Assembly (NCBI GenBank): GCA_024742875.1
Contig: JANSXP010000044.1
Coordinates: 1-60,746 of the forward strand
Direction of reading: 5' to 3'
Source of the DNA: Planctomycetaceae bacterium
GTDB taxonomy: Bacteria > Planctomycetota > Planctomycetia > Planctomycetales > Planctomycetaceae
DNA: 60,746 nt
The first letter of the stretch is position 1; every line of letters starts with the position of its first letter. This document shows positions 37,698 through 45,512 of this stretch, piece by piece. The translations under genes were made by a program, and so were the position numbers. The notes beneath the pieces were generated by a model, which was given only the letters and a program-made list of their open reading frames with translations, was not told where the DNA came from and searched no databases.

Positions 37698-38921
37698 TCA
37701 CTTCATCGGGAACTTATAGAGAGTTTTGCCCACCCTCAGATAGACGTCCGTACCGGCAATCGCAGGGTGTGACAGCACATCCACGCCAGGCCTGGCCAGA
37801 CTATGCCGTGAGACGACTTTCGGAACCGGCACGTCTGTGGCGATCAGCAGCAACTCCCCATTGGCCGTCAGACACAACAGGCGATTGTCGCTGGCCACCA
37901 GACTGCCATAAACACCAAAAGCATCGTCAGCGTCCGAATGCACGGTCTGCAGAGATTCCATGTCCAGAACCCAGAGTTCGTTCCAGATGCCAAACAACCG
38001 CTTGCCGGACCTGACCGGCGTATGGGAATCCGGGGTCAGATCGGCATTGACCTGCAGCGGCTCCCCATTGATCTGGCCGCCATCGGCAAAACCATAACGA
38101 CGCGTCCCGTTGTTTTCCGTGGACACCAGAATGTGCTCGCCGTCGGGTACGACCGTCGGCACATTAAAGTCCCCTTTTTCCGGCGGCACGAGGCTCCATA
38201 GACGTTTGCCGGTCGCCACATCCCAGCCTCCCAGTGACGCTGCGTCGTAGCCAATCACCTGATTCACGCCGCCAAACTGGCCGGCAATCAGAGAGGAATA
38301 ACCCGTCGAGATTCCAGGCGTCGCCCACAGCACATCTCCGGTTTCCGGATGCAGCGCCACCACGGAGTGGCGTTTGCCTCCGGGCTGCACAATGAGTTTG
38401 CCGTCCACAATGATGGGTGACCCGGAGTGCCCCCAGGTCAGTTCTTCGGCCTGAAATTCCGCCGCAATGTTGCGTTTCCAGAACGGCAGGCCGCTTTCCA
38501 GTTCGATGCAGTGCAGGTCACCGAACGCGCCCAGCGTAAACACCAGGCCGTCATGAATCAGGGGAGTGGCTCGTGGGCTGTTGCCATAATCCAGAGAGCC
38601 GCGGGCCGGATAAAAGTGCTGCCACAGCAGGTCACCCGACTGGCTGTCAAAACACTGAAAGACGTCGCTTCTGTCGAGAATGTCGCGACTGCCGACCACC
38701 ACACAGCCGTCAGCCACAGCAATGCCGCCCACTCCCTCTCCGGTAAGCTCCGCTTCCCAGGCGGGAGCGAATGATTCGGGAAGCAACTCCGGCAGCCACG
38801 AAACGCGACCGTCCCGGCGGGCGCCTCGCCAGCCGGGCCAGTCAGCGTTTGTGTCAGCGACTTTGGCGGCTACTTTTTTTTTAACGATGCGGGCGTCGCC
38901 GATTTGGCCGCCGGCTTCCAC
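37698..38921 (-). CDS. PQQ-like beta-propeller protein, possibly made only as a frameshift fusion
   Basis: A frame of up to 407 residues, with the propeller beginning at DWPGWRGARRDGRVSW, a typical first-blade motif of planctomycete PQQ-like proteins. Later blades show GDLLWQHFYP, GDVLWATPG and GKRLWSLVP. It has no signal peptide, although such proteins are usually exported. The only nearby start is GTG 38921, inside the PhnD-like gene and without a clear ribosome site. The frame is -1 relative to the PhnD-like gene, and the two meet at the A9/A AAA AAG site at 38873-38882. A -1 slip would join this propeller to the secreted PhnD domain through a Lys/Ala linker. An independent start or a sequence error in the A run are the alternatives. 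Confidence 0.75.
   Translation of the reverse strand: MEAGGQIGDARIVKKKVAAKVADTNADWPGWRGARRDGRVSWLPELLPESFAPAWEAELTGEGVGGIAVADGCVVVGSRDILDRSDVFQCFDSQSGDLLWQHFYPARGSLDYGNSPRATPLIHDGLVFTLGAFGDLHCIELESGLPFWKRNIAAEFQAEELTWGHSGSPIIVDGKLIVQPGGKRHSVVALHPETGDVLWATPGISTGYSSLIAGQFGGVNQVIGYDAASLGGWDVATGKRLWSLVPPEKGDFNVPTVVPDGEHILVSTENNGTRRYGFADGGQINGEPLQVNADLTPDSHTPVRSGKRLFGIWNELWVLDMESLQTVHSDADDAFGVYGSLVASDNRLLCLTANGELLLIATDVPVPKVVSRHSLARPGVDVLSHPAIAGTDVYLRVGKTLYKFPMK
38813..38837 (-). other. GC-rich hairpin downstream of the slippery site
   Basis: A 6-bp outer stem (38813-38818 with 38832-38837), one mismatch and a 4-bp inner stem (38820-38823 with 38827-38830) around a 3-base loop. It lies about 35 bases downstream of the A AAA AAG heptamer in the direction of translation. 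That is farther than the usual 5-9 bases for a frameshift stimulator, so a role is uncertain. Confidence 0.4.
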
Positions 38922-39736
38922 GCCTGAAAGCCCACACTGGTTTCCAGCGCCACCAGCAGTTCTGCATTCAGCTCGACATCCAGCAGCGCCGTGGTGATCT
39001 GTTTGCGATCGTCCGCAGACACGCGATCACTGACGAACGCTGTGATGAATGGCACAGATTCACTGCGGCCAACGACGCGCAGATCGCCCTTTTTGATGGT
39101 GCCACAGCCTTCCAATAGTGGTGCCGCATAACTGGAGATCACGGCTGCCGCTTTCACGTCAGCCGGCAGGTCCATCAGCGCGGCGGCCGCCGTGCTGCAG
39201 GCTGGCGATGTTTCCAGCTTTTCCGGCAGGCTGATGCCCGCCTTCTTCAGCAACGCCACGGGAGCCGCATTCTTCTCATCACAGTCCTCAGGACCAAAAA
39301 AGATACGGTAGCCCTCGAGATCCTTGACGGACTTTGCAGCGTCTGCTTTGCGAACCACAATCAACCCGGCCTGGGTCGCCGTGCCATCCACACCCGTCAG
39401 CGAAGCGACGGGCTTCATTTTGGCCTTCAGCGTTTTGGCGTCGAACTTCACGACCGAGTGTTTGCCGATCACGATGTCTGCCGGGCCGTTCTCCTTCACC
39501 GCAGTGGTGAGAGATTCTGACCACACCACTTTGACGGGGCGTCCCAGTTCCTTCTGCAGGTAGGATCCCAGCTTCTCGTATTTCCGCTGGGCATATCCCT
39601 GCACACAGTCACAGGCCAGAGGGGCCGCCAGTGGATCCATCACCACCAGCGTCAGGCCGCTCGGCTTTTCCGTGGCGACCGCTGGCAGACAAAAGGCTGC
39701 CAGCAGCAGCAAAAAGGTCGATCTTCTCACACTCAT
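38870..39736 (-). CDS. PhnD-like phosphate/phosphonate-type substrate-binding protein
   Basis: A 288-residue exported protein with a signal peptide (MSVRRSTFLLLLAAFCLPAVA) and a PhnD/ABC substrate-binding fold. Family-like segments are YEKLGSYLQKELGRPVKVVW, ADIVIGKHSVVKFD, AGLIVVRKADAAKSVKDLEG and, near the C-terminus, VPFITAFVSDRVSADDRK. No ABC permease or ATPase is nearby, so it may bind a ligand for sensing or redox work rather than import. Its ATG overlaps the upstream propeller gene (ATGA), with a GGAG ribosome site. It ends ASLKKK followed by TAG, where the A9 run forms a dnaX-type slippery heptamer. Confidence 0.85.
   Translation of the reverse strand: MSVRRSTFLLLLAAFCLPAVATEKPSGLTLVVMDPLAAPLACDCVQGYAQRKYEKLGSYLQKELGRPVKVVWSESLTTAVKENGPADIVIGKHSVVKFDAKTLKAKMKPVASLTGVDGTATQAGLIVVRKADAAKSVKDLEGYRIFFGPEDCDEKNAAPVALLKKAGISLPEKLETSPACSTAAAALMDLPADVKAAAVISSYAAPLLEGCGTIKKGDLRVVGRSESVPFITAFVSDRVSADDRKQITTALLDVELNAELLVALETSVGFQAWKPAAKSATPASLKKK
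38873..38882 (-). other. Candidate -1 frameshift (slippery) site, A AAA AAG in an A9 run
   Basis: On the minus strand the last codons of the PhnD-like gene read TTA AAA AAA AAG TAG. This contains the X XXY YYZ heptamer A AAA AAG (38873-38879) in the correct zero frame, with the stop immediately after. A -1 slip continues as AAA AAA GTA GCC into the PQQ-like frame. The T9 on the plus strand is 38874-38882, long enough for transcriptional slippage as well. The heptamer is that of E. coli dnaX; use in this organism is inferred. Confidence 0.55.
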
Positions 39737-41538
39737 TCTTTTTCTCCGGCCGATTCAGCGGCCACATCTTCGTCTGCCGTGCCGGAATCTCCCTCAACAG
39801 CATCGCTGTCCTTGGGAGCTTCCACAGGAATACGGGTGTAAACCTTGGTGGACATTACCTGGTCACCGTACATCATCGAAAATTCCGCTTTGTCGTCGCT
39901 GAGCAGCTTCACGGAATACTCGTTGTAAGAGATGCCGTCTTCCAGGTGCAGGAAACGAATCGTATTCGCCTTCAGATCCTGACTGACAGGCTCCCAGCCG
40001 TTGTTGCCGTTCTCACTGTAGGTGCCACGAATGTCCATTTTGCCATCGGCATGAAAGCAGAAGTACGTCACGTCCTGGCTCATGACAACTTCTTCGTCTT
40101 CCACCTCGGCGTCTGCGTCGCCGCTGTCACCGAGAATGACGGAGATGGCGCCGAACACACCAGCATTGCCAGCCTTCGCTTTGGCCGGACGTTTGCCGTC
40201 CAGAGACCATTCACCGGAAAGCGTCTTTCCGTCGCCCACCAGTTTCTGCCCCAGTCCTTCGCGGGCCGCTTTGGCCAGCAATTCGTCTTCAGTAAATTCG
40301 GGCGCTTCCGATCTGGGCAGCAGCACGCAGATGGCATTGCGATCTTCATACTGCATGTAATAGCGATCCCGCTTTTCGTCGTGACCGATGGCGACGTGCT
40401 TGCAGCCTCCGCCAATCCGCGCTTTGCCAACCGTGCCGAGGAACTCACCCTCTTTGTTGAAGCGTTTGATGTAGCCGATGCTGGATTCTGCGGTCAGGAT
40501 GTCACCGTTACTGCAGCATTTGACATTCATGGGATTGCAGCAGCTGCCAAAGCCCTCTTTGGAGGTCCGGTCCTGACTGCCAAAGCCAGACACCCGGTTA
40601 CCGTCGCGATCCAGCAGACCAACCTGAAACTTCGTGTTTTCGGCCAGCACCAGATAGTCTTCATTGGCCTGAATGTCACACTGCCCACAGCAGCCACCCA
40701 GGTCAGAGACCACTTTTTTGGGCTCTGACAGCTCGTGGTTCATCCGCCACACTTCATAGCCGTAGCCTTCGGGAGATCCACAGCAAACGTAAAGATCTTT
40801 GGAATTGACGGCCAGGCTGGTGATTTCCATGGAACGCTGCAGCATGGTGTCCACAGAGAACATGTCAGCGTACATCTCTTCCATCTGCTCCTGCTGATCG
40901 CAGAACATCTTTTTCTGCTGCTCCAGAACCTTGATGCGTTTCTTTTCGCGATCGGTCAGCTCCGCTTCGTCCTTAGCGGCCAGCTTTTCCAGCATTTTTT
41001 CCACGCGTTCCGTCTGCTCTTTCATCGAGCCGGTCAGTTGTTCCATCTGCTCTTTGGCAGCTTTCTCCACTTTGGCACGCAGCTCGTCCATATCACCCAG
41101 GTGAGGAGAATCGGCTGAGGCCAGAACTTTGCCTGCGGCACTCAAATGAGCCACTTTGCCGGCGCCTGCCACAAAGATGGATCCGTCGGCCGCTTCATTG
41201 ATGGCCGTGGGTTTGAAGTCGAGTTCAAATTCGCACAGCAAATCGCCGTCCGGAGAATACTTCTGCAGCAGCTTGGGCGCAGAAATGGTCTTCGTGGTGA
41301 AGCTGCCGTCTTCTGCCGGCAGGTATTCCATTTTGTCGCCCCCGACACACGCCAGAATGTTGCCATCCCGATCAAGAGTGAAGGTGTTCAGGCCAATTGG
41401 CTTCCCATCATGAGAGGGGCGAATCATCCGCACCTGTTTGTGGGTGGAATCAAATGGGGCCGGCTTACTTTCGGCACTGGCGGGCTGTGCACTAAGACAG
41501 ACAGCAAACCCAAGCAGGGCAGCGCGAGACAGGGACAT
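39733..41538 (-). CDS. Secreted Cys-motif NHL-like propeller with coiled-coil insertion and extra C-terminal domain
   Basis: A 601-residue exported protein (signal MSLSRAALLGFAVCLSAQPASA; ATG 41538 has a GGAG site). NHL/SMP-30-like propeller blades at about 45-145 and 238-405 are interrupted by a charged coiled coil (about 150-230). Three conserved Cys clusters stand out: CCGQC (283-287), CCNPMNVKCC (333-342) and GGCKH (378-381). The last 180 residues add an acidic linker and a beta-rich domain (SQDVTYFCFHADGKMDIRG) ending in an acidic tail. It is a paralogue of the next gene upstream, which lacks the C-terminal domain. The stop overlaps the PhnD-like start. The Cys/His set suggests metal binding or disulfides; the function is unknown. 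Confidence 0.82.
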   Translation of the reverse strand: MSLSRAALLGFAVCLSAQPASAESKPAPFDSTHKQVRMIRPSHDGKPIGLNTFTLDRDGNILACVGGDKMEYLPAEDGSFTTKTISAPKLLQKYSPDGDLLCEFELDFKPTAINEAADGSIFVAGAGKVAHLSAAGKVLASADSPHLGDMDELRAKVEKAAKEQMEQLTGSMKEQTERVEKMLEKLAAKDEAELTDREKKRIKVLEQQKKMFCDQQEQMEEMYADMFSVDTMLQRSMEITSLAVNSKDLYVCCGSPEGYGYEVWRMNHELSEPKKVVSDLGGCCGQCDIQANEDYLVLAENTKFQVGLLDRDGNRVSGFGSQDRTSKEGFGSCCNPMNVKCCSNGDILTAESSIGYIKRFNKEGEFLGTVGKARIGGGCKHVAIGHDEKRDRYYMQYEDRNAICVLLPRSEAPEFTEDELLAKAAREGLGQKLVGDGKTLSGEWSLDGKRPAKAKAGNAGVFGAISVILGDSGDADAEVEDEEVVMSQDVTYFCFHADGKMDIRGTYSENGNNGWEPVSQDLKANTIRFLHLEDGISYNEYSVKLLSDDKAEFSMMYGDQVMSTKVYTRIPVEAPKDSDAVEGDSGTADEDVAAESAGEKE

Positions 41539-41675
41539 AAAAGGCTCCGGTGTGAGAAAGGATGCCAGTTGCGAGCTGTTGGAAAAAAGTTGTACGTCAG
41601 AACGATGACTGCGGACGAACGTCCGCAGTCGCTGTTGCCGTCGGGAGTCGAACTCCGGCAAAAATTGTTCAGAAA

Positions 41676-41718
41676 AACGAGAAGAGCGGCGAAATTCTTC
41701 GCCGCCCATTTTCTCGTT
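41676..41718 (-). terminator. Intrinsic terminator after the first propeller gene
   Basis: A compound hairpin: an outer 8-bp stem (41676-41683 with 41711-41718) and an inner 8-bp stem (41686-41693 with 41698-41705) with an ATTC loop. In the minus direction it is followed by a T5 run. It lies 14 bases beyond the stop of the gene at 41733-43157. Confidence 0.8.
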
Positions 41719-41732
41719 GCCCTCTCGAATGA

Positions 41733-43157
41733 CTACCGCTCAATTTCGATGGAAATTGTCTGAACGGCCCGAGAGCGTCTGGCTGGGACCGGTGACGATT
41801 CGGAAATCTCAGCGTCCAACTCACTCGCTTCTTCTGATGGTTCAGGATTGGCAACCAGCACACAGATGTGCCCTTTGTCGATATTCATCGTGTAGTAGCG
41901 ATTGCGTTTTTCGTCAAAGGAGACCGCCACGTGTTTGCAGCCACCACTGATGGCCGCTTTTCCAACAAGCCCCAGATATTCTCCTGAGGCGCTGAATCGC
42001 TTGATATTCCCGACGGTGGATTCGGACGTGATGATATCGCCGTTGCTGCAGCACGTGACATTCATCGGATTGCAGCAGCTGCCAAAGCCATCAACGGACG
42101 AGCGATCCCGCTTGCCAAAACTGCTCAGGCGTTTACCGTCACGGTCCACCAGCGAAACCTGAAAACGCGTGTTTTCTCCGATAACGATGTTGTCGCCGGC
42201 CGCCTGTACGTCGCACTGCCCACAGCAGCCGCTCAGCCCCGTCATGATCTGTTTGGGAGACGACAACTCGTGGTCCAGTCGCCACACTTCGTAGCCGCGT
42301 CCTTCAATGGAGTTGGTGGTGATGAAGACATCTTTTTTTGTCGCCGCCAGTGAGGTGACGCCCAGCTTTCTTTGCAGCAACGCTTCCGGAGAGTAGATCC
42401 GCGAATACGTCTGCTCCATGCGGGCCGCCGTCTGCTCGTACATTTCCAGCTGCTTTGGCAGGGTCTTGAGCATCTGCTCATCGCGGGCCGTCAATTCCTC
42501 TTCAGACTTTTCTTCCAGTGCGGCCATCCGCTCTTTCACGCCTTCGATCATGTCGGCGTAGCGTTTGGTCACCGTTTTCATCTGCTCTTTGGCCTCAGCA
42601 GCAATGCGATCAGTCAAAGAATCCAAATCACCCACGTGCGGCGAGTCCACAGTCAGCAGCACCTCTCCGCCAGCCGAAATTCGCGCTAGTTTCCCTGTGC
42701 CCGCTGTCAGCACGCTGCCGTCCGGCATGGCAGTCACGGCCGTCGGCGTGAACTCCAGTGCCGTCTCACGGACCAGCTTGCCAGCCGGAGAGTACACCTG
42801 CAGCAAGCCGCTGGACGCACCATCGGTCGCAGCCACAGGTCCGACGCATGCAAGAATTTGGCCGTCAGCATCCAGCGTGAATGTCTTCAGGCGAACGGGG
42901 CGTCCATCATGCATTGTCTGGATGATGGAGGTCTGGCTGTGCGAAGCAACCTTCGGTTCGGGCTGAGGCGGCTCAGGCTTGCTCGCCTCGGTTTTCAGCA
43001 CAGCAATCTCAGCGGCCGCTGTCGCGGGATCAACAATTCTGATTCCCAGTTTGACGTTGGGTGGCAGAGCCGCTTTTTCGTCGTCGGCAGCAGCGTGCGG
43101 CAACGCAACAAAGGTCGTCAGCAGCGCAAGGCCGAGGAATGGACGGGGTCGCTTCAT
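41733..43157 (-). CDS. Secreted Cys-motif NHL-like propeller with coiled-coil insertion (paralogue)
   Basis: A 474-residue exported protein with a signal peptide (MKRPRPFLGLALLTTFVALPHAAA), a Pro-rich spacer (about 58-72) and propeller blades at 75-175 and 265-430, split by a coiled coil (about 176-258). It carries the same Cys clusters as the downstream paralogue: CCGQC (311-315), CCNPMNVTCC (361-370) and GGCKH (406-409). It ends in a Ser/Glu-rich tail and lacks the extra C-terminal domain. It has its own terminator, so it may be expressed at a different level from the paralogue. No known family function can be given. Confidence 0.82.
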   Translation of the reverse strand: MKRPRPFLGLALLTTFVALPHAAADDEKAALPPNVKLGIRIVDPATAAAEIAVLKTEASKPEPPQPEPKVASHSQTSIIQTMHDGRPVRLKTFTLDADGQILACVGPVAATDGASSGLLQVYSPAGKLVRETALEFTPTAVTAMPDGSVLTAGTGKLARISAGGEVLLTVDSPHVGDLDSLTDRIAAEAKEQMKTVTKRYADMIEGVKERMAALEEKSEEELTARDEQMLKTLPKQLEMYEQTAARMEQTYSRIYSPEALLQRKLGVTSLAATKKDVFITTNSIEGRGYEVWRLDHELSSPKQIMTGLSGCCGQCDVQAAGDNIVIGENTRFQVSLVDRDGKRLSSFGKRDRSSVDGFGSCCNPMNVTCCSNGDIITSESTVGNIKRFSASGEYLGLVGKAAISGGCKHVAVSFDEKRNRYYTMNIDKGHICVLVANPEPSEEASELDAEISESSPVPARRSRAVQTISIEIER

Positions 43158-43420
43158 AGTTAATCCAGTCGCTATCAGTTGGGATAGACTTCAGGGAAAA
43201 GGGGACTCGCCACTGAAGGGCGATTCTACAGGGATCGCAACGGGCGGGAATGTGAGATCCGAGGGAAATGAACGATTTTCATTAACCTGGTGGTTTGCCG
43301 CGTTCACGGCCTTTGCAAGTATCACCTTCCAGGTGACAACAGACACCCCCGTTCGCCGCCCGAATAATGTTCGGCGACAGGCACCTCCCGCATTTCCCCA
43401 CTTTGACACGGACCACTTTT

Positions 43421-44488
43421 GTGAGTACTTTTCGATCCTTACTGCCAGTGATCTTCGCCAGCCTGCTTCTGTCTGCCGTCAGCCAGGCGGGCGAAAAACT
43501 GTCGATGAGTTTTCAGGATCCCCAGCCACAGCGATACAAGCTCACCGCCCGCGCCAGCGAGCTGGATGACCGCGTGCAAGCTCACCCGGAGATTGGCTTT
43601 CTGATTGAAGATGCCAAAGGACGCCCGGCCGATCTGCAGCAGGCTTCTGTCGACACGTCGGTCGCGCCGCGAGGCAAGCTGGTCATCTGGCTGATGTCCC
43701 ACAACGAAGGGCTGTTCGAACGCTGGAACAGTTACGGGCTGCACGCCATTCGCGTGCACTATGCCAACAAATGGTTTTCAATCAGCTGCCAGGACAAGCC
43801 CGTCTCCCCTCACTGTCGCGGTAACATCCGCCTGGAAGCGGCTACGGGGATGGACTTCAGTGACGAAGTCGACATCCCCAAACCTGATGGCATGATGGAG
43901 CGAGCCGTCGTCTTCGTCCGCTGGCTGGCCAAAGAAAACCCTCAGGGACACTGGGAACGATTTTTGACGGACGATCAGTCAGATCTCCGCTGGGAGCACG
44001 TGATCGTCTCCGGCAGTTCACACGGTTCGACCACGGCATCCCGCTTCGCCAAGTTCAAAAAAGTGAGTCGCGTCGTGGCGCTCTGCGGTCCGCGTGACCA
44101 GTATCAGAACTGGCAGTCGCTGCCATCGGCGACACCTGCGAATCGTTTTTTCGGATTCAGTCACGTACTGGACGGCGGCTGGACGGGCGACCATTACTGT
44201 CGCAGCTGGGAACTGCTGGGACTGAACAATTATGGTCCCATCGTGAATGTCGATCAGGAGCAGCCTCCCTTTCAGAACACGAGGCGTCTTATCACCGACT
44301 TTGATGTCAACGGTGACACGCGGCGCGCGCATGGCGCTGTTCAGCCGGGGCGAAGTGCCTGGAAAGATCCACAGACTGGAAAGTTCCGACACGAAAATGT
44401 CTGGCGATATCTCTACACGCATCCCGTGGACGTCACTGGCAAGCCACAGCCACGTGACCCCGACTGCCTGAAGCATCAGCCGCAGTAA
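43421..44488 (+). CDS. Secreted alpha/beta-hydrolase-like protein (BPSS1187-like)
   Basis: A protein of about 355 residues beginning at GTG 43421, which gives a clean signal peptide (MSTFRSLLPVIFASLLLSAVSQA); ATG 43367 would add 18 residues in front of it. Beta-strand and nucleophile-elbow features are seen: GKLVIWLMSHNEG, then VIVSGSSHGSTTASRFA, where a GxSxG-like elbow carries the likely serine. It resembles BPSS1187/esterase-type secreted hydrolases of unknown substrate. It is divergent from the propeller gene at 43157. Confidence 0.65.
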   Translation: MSTFRSLLPVIFASLLLSAVSQAGEKLSMSFQDPQPQRYKLTARASELDDRVQAHPEIGFLIEDAKGRPADLQQASVDTSVAPRGKLVIWLMSHNEGLFERWNSYGLHAIRVHYANKWFSISCQDKPVSPHCRGNIRLEAATGMDFSDEVDIPKPDGMMERAVVFVRWLAKENPQGHWERFLTDDQSDLRWEHVIVSGSSHGSTTASRFAKFKKVSRVVALCGPRDQYQNWQSLPSATPANRFFGFSHVLDGGWTGDHYCRSWELLGLNNYGPIVNVDQEQPPFQNTRRLITDFDVNGDTRRAHGAVQPGRSAWKDPQTGKFRHENVWRYLYTHPVDVTGKPQPRDPDCLKHQPQ

Positions 44489-44509
44489 CCCGGTGGCCCG
44501 CGATCAGCG

Positions 44510-45328
44510 TCAGGGAGTCGCGTCTGTGGACAGCCGATGCAGCAGGTGCACGAGGAACAGATTGTTCGTAAACGGCGTGTTCCCGGTCTCGGCCCAGACA
44601 ATCTGCCCCTCTCCGTCCACCACAAACGTACCGTGCTGAATGTCCTCGTCGTCAGACTCTGTGGCAGGAGTGAACACACCGTAAGCCTGGGCGACAGCGT
44701 TATCCGGGTCGGACAGCACAAGAAAGTCAAACTCGCCATACTGCGAGTAGCGTTTGGCGGTGGTCTCCGGATCATCGGCACTGATGGCGACCACGGTGGC
44801 TCCCGTTTCCTCGATGAGTTTCAAATCGTCATTGATCGCAAACAGCTGCGCCACGCAGTGGCTGCAAAAGTATCCATAGTAAAACACGATGATCTTCGGC
44901 CGCCCCGGATTGATATCCGCCAGAGCCACGCGGCGACGGGAATGATCGAGCAGCGAAAAGTCGGGGGCCGTTTGCTGCAACAGGGGATGGGACTGGGACG
45001 GAACGTCTTCCACGTTTTGCGACAGCACAGCCTCAAGTGTTCCCCGCAGACGCTGCTGGTCAGTGGCTTCCAGAAACTGCCGCGCATCGTCATCGATGCG
45101 CCCGGTCGGCACCAGACCGTACGATTCACAAAGCTGGCGGCAGCGTTCCAGAAATGCCGGGCTTTCAGTGGCCTTGACCGTTCGAGGGACCAGAAAGTGG
45201 TACCCCAGAATCACAAGATAGAATGCTGCCACTGCGCCCAGAAAGCGAAGGAACAGGCGGGATGCCGAAGATCGCCCCGCCTGGGCGGGCGTGGATGCGA
45301 TCGCTGGGCCGGATTGTTTGCTCGACAT
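44510..45328 (-). CDS. Membrane-anchored peroxiredoxin/AhpC-TSA-like redoxin
   Basis: A 272-residue protein: short cytoplasmic N-terminus, one membrane anchor (about 26-47), a helical spacer, then a thioredoxin-fold redoxin domain (about 118-272). The domain starts with the family phrase APDFSLLDHS, and its active site FCSHC has cysteines 155 and 158. The later segments VVAISADDPETTAKR and HGTFVVDGEGQIVW are typical of AhpC/TSA or bacterioferritin-comigratory proteins. The substrate is unknown. It may keep thiols of the exported cysteine-rich proteins in this region in order; that is inference from proximity. Confidence 0.83.
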   Translation of the reverse strand: MSSKQSGPAIASTPAQAGRSSASRLFLRFLGAVAAFYLVILGYHFLVPRTVKATESPAFLERCRQLCESYGLVPTGRIDDDARQFLEATDQQRLRGTLEAVLSQNVEDVPSQSHPLLQQTAPDFSLLDHSRRRVALADINPGRPKIIVFYYGYFCSHCVAQLFAINDDLKLIEETGATVVAISADDPETTAKRYSQYGEFDFLVLSDPDNAVAQAYGVFTPATESDDEDIQHGTFVVDGEGQIVWAETGNTPFTNNLFLVHLLHRLSTDATP

Positions 45329-45434
45329 GATGCTGTCCTGAAACTCTTCACAGGCGGCGACAAAATGGTGTTTGACAGGCCGGCCTCACACGCGTGGCGA
45401 CAACCGCACGCAGGTTGCAGGATGCGATTCACAG

Positions 45435-45490
45435 CTTGCGGGTCGCATCTTGCGGGTCGCATCTTGCGGGTCGCATCTTGCGGGTCGCAC
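45435..45490. repeat. Four tandem copies of a 14-bp unit
   Basis: Units CTTGCGGGTCGCAT at 45435-45448, 45449-45462, 45463-45476 and 45477-45490. The first three are identical and the last differs at its final base. A weaker related stretch lies just before. It is in the spacer between the PQQ-like gene (ends 45513) and the redoxin gene (starts 45328), both on the minus strand. 14 is not a multiple of 3 and the spacer is non-coding. Confidence 0.9.
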
Positions 45491-45512
45491 TTGGCCGGTG
45501 CCCCCTGCCAGT

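Noticed and set aside
38813-38837. GC-rich hairpin as the stimulator of frameshifting
   Set aside because: It is about 35 bases downstream of the slippery heptamer; known stimulators usually start 5-9 bases away. Kept as a feature but not used as support.
43405-43410. TTGACA as a -35 element for the secreted hydrolase gene
   Set aside because: It lies only about 11 bases before the chosen GTG start, leaving no room for a -10 element and leader.
45435-45490. Tandem 14-bp repeats as a CRISPR array
   Set aside because: The units are directly adjacent with no spacers, too short, and there are no cas genes.
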